DNA from: Candidatus Margulisiibacteriota bacterium
GTDB taxonomy: Bacteria > Margulisbacteria > WOR-1 > XYC2-FULL-46-14 > JAHJBW01
Length of the DNA: 6,315 bases
Direction of reading: 5' to 3'
NCBI GenBank assembly: GCA_018813405.1
Contig: JAHJBW010000071.1
Location: 1-6,315, forward strand
The translations under genes were made by a program, and so were the position numbers. Below are positions 6,048 to 6,315 of this stretch, piece after piece. The stretch's first letter is position 1; each line of letters starts with the position of its first letter. The notes beneath the pieces are model-generated. The model did no database searches. It was not told the origin of the DNA and saw only the letters and a program-made list of their open reading frames with translations.

Positions 6048-6079
6048 GGCATCAAGGGATATTGGGATCGAGGCATCGA
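6048..6079 (+). repeat. Degenerate octamer tandem array ahead of gcvPB
   Basis: Four consecutive 8-base units, GGCATCAA, GGGATATT, GGGATCGA and GGCATCGA, fill nearly the whole gap between the ABC ATPase stop (6045) and the gcvPB GTG (6080). The rough consensus is GGSATCRA. The last units supply a GAGG (6070-6073) that can act as ribosome binding site, 6 bases before the GTG. The period of eight is not a codon multiple, so it is unlikely to be a coding repeat. No stem-loop or terminator is visible in it. Confidence 0.6.
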
Positions 6080-6315
6080 GTGGAAGAACATCTGATATTT
6101 GAACTTAGCATTCCTGATCGCAAGGGTTATTCTTTACCCGAGTGTGATGTCCCGCAACAAGACCTGGAAAAGCTAATTCCTCCTTCTCTGCTGAGAAAAG
6201 AGCTCAACCTCCCTGAAGTTTCCGAAGTTGATGTGGTACGGCATTTCACCGGGCTTTCGCGTAAAAATTTTGGCGTTGACAGCGGGTTCTATCCACTGGG
6301 CTCCTGCACCATGAA
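6080..6315 (+). CDS. gcvPB: Glycine dehydrogenase (decarboxylating) subunit 2, N-terminal part (3' end outside window)
   Basis: The first 78 codons of a gene that runs off the window are visible. The product is one half of the split P-protein of the glycine cleavage system, a pyridoxal phosphate enzyme that decarboxylates glycine and passes the aminomethyl group to the lipoyl H-protein. The N-terminus reads LIFELSIPDRKGYSLPECDV (5-24), then LPEVSEVDVVRHFTGLS (44-60) and the signature NFGVDSGFYPLGSCTM (63-78), all characteristic of GcvPB. The lysine that binds the cofactor lies downstream of the window. The GTG at 6080 is preferred because GAGG lies 6 bases upstream and the N-terminus then matches the family; an in-frame TTG at 6062 is poorly placed relative to its own AAGGG. 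gcvPA, which usually precedes gcvPB, is not upstream here; the ABC ATPase gene is. Confidence 0.93.
   Translation, partial: MEEHLIFELSIPDRKGYSLPECDVPQQDLEKLIPPSLLRKELNLPEVSEVDVVRHFTGLSRKNFGVDSGFYPLGSCTM

Noticed and set aside
6020..6048. Perfect TTGACA at 6020-6025 as a promoter for gcvPB
   Set aside because: The hexamer encodes Ile-Asp-Thr at the end of the ABC ATPase, and the sequence 17 bases downstream (TAGCAG) is a poor -10 box.
6062..6064. TTG at 6062 as the gcvPB start
   Set aside because: Its purine-rich site (AAGGG 6054-6058) is only 3 bases away, and the extra residues do not match the usual GcvPB N-terminus.

Overview
All seven genes found in this window lie on the + strand, tightly packed. 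The set suggests an ordinary bacterial chromosome. It holds the 3' part of a divergent NRAMP-family metal transporter, biotin carboxylase (accC), nusB, three riboflavin genes (ribE, ribBA, ribH), an orphan sugar-type ABC ATPase, and the 5' end of gcvPB. No mobile element, tRNA, rRNA, CRISPR array, phage gene or clear intrinsic terminator is visible. No gap between genes exceeds about 35 bases. The organism cannot be fixed from the sequence. The mix of housekeeping genes, the split glycine decarboxylase (gcvPB type) and the NRAMP-related protein would fit an uncultured bacterial lineage such as Margulisbacteria/Saganbacteria or Elusimicrobiota, but this is a low-confidence guess.

Layout: 1-771 is the C-terminal 256 residues of the NRAMP-like transporter. 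A promoter-like element follows directly and leads into accC (784-2130), with nusB (2133-2534) two bases downstream. A second promoter-like element fills the 35-base gap before ribE (2570-3226). ribBA (3236-4462) follows after 9 bases, and ribH (4455-4919) overlaps the end of ribBA by 8 bases. The MalK/UgpC-type ATPase (4945-6045) comes next. A short degenerate octamer array (6048-6079) ends exactly at the proposed GTG start of gcvPB (6080 to the window end).

Functionally, RibBA makes both precursors of riboflavin (ribulose 5-phosphate to the four-carbon unit, and GTP to the pyrimidine). RibH joins them to lumazine and RibE dismutates lumazine to riboflavin. The RibD step is not encoded here and no FMN riboswitch fits upstream of ribE. 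AccC performs the ATP-dependent carboxylation of biotin for fatty acid synthesis, but its usual neighbour accB is not directly upstream. NusB is the antitermination factor often found near rib or acc genes.

The most interesting signal is regulatory. At accC and ribE a good -10 hexamer ends exactly 6 bases before the ATG, with no Shine-Dalgarno sequence, which predicts leaderless mRNAs. Genes without such a promoter (ribH, the ABC ATPase) have clear Shine-Dalgarno sequences. I did not find a convincing novel biological system; the other findings are modest oddities.
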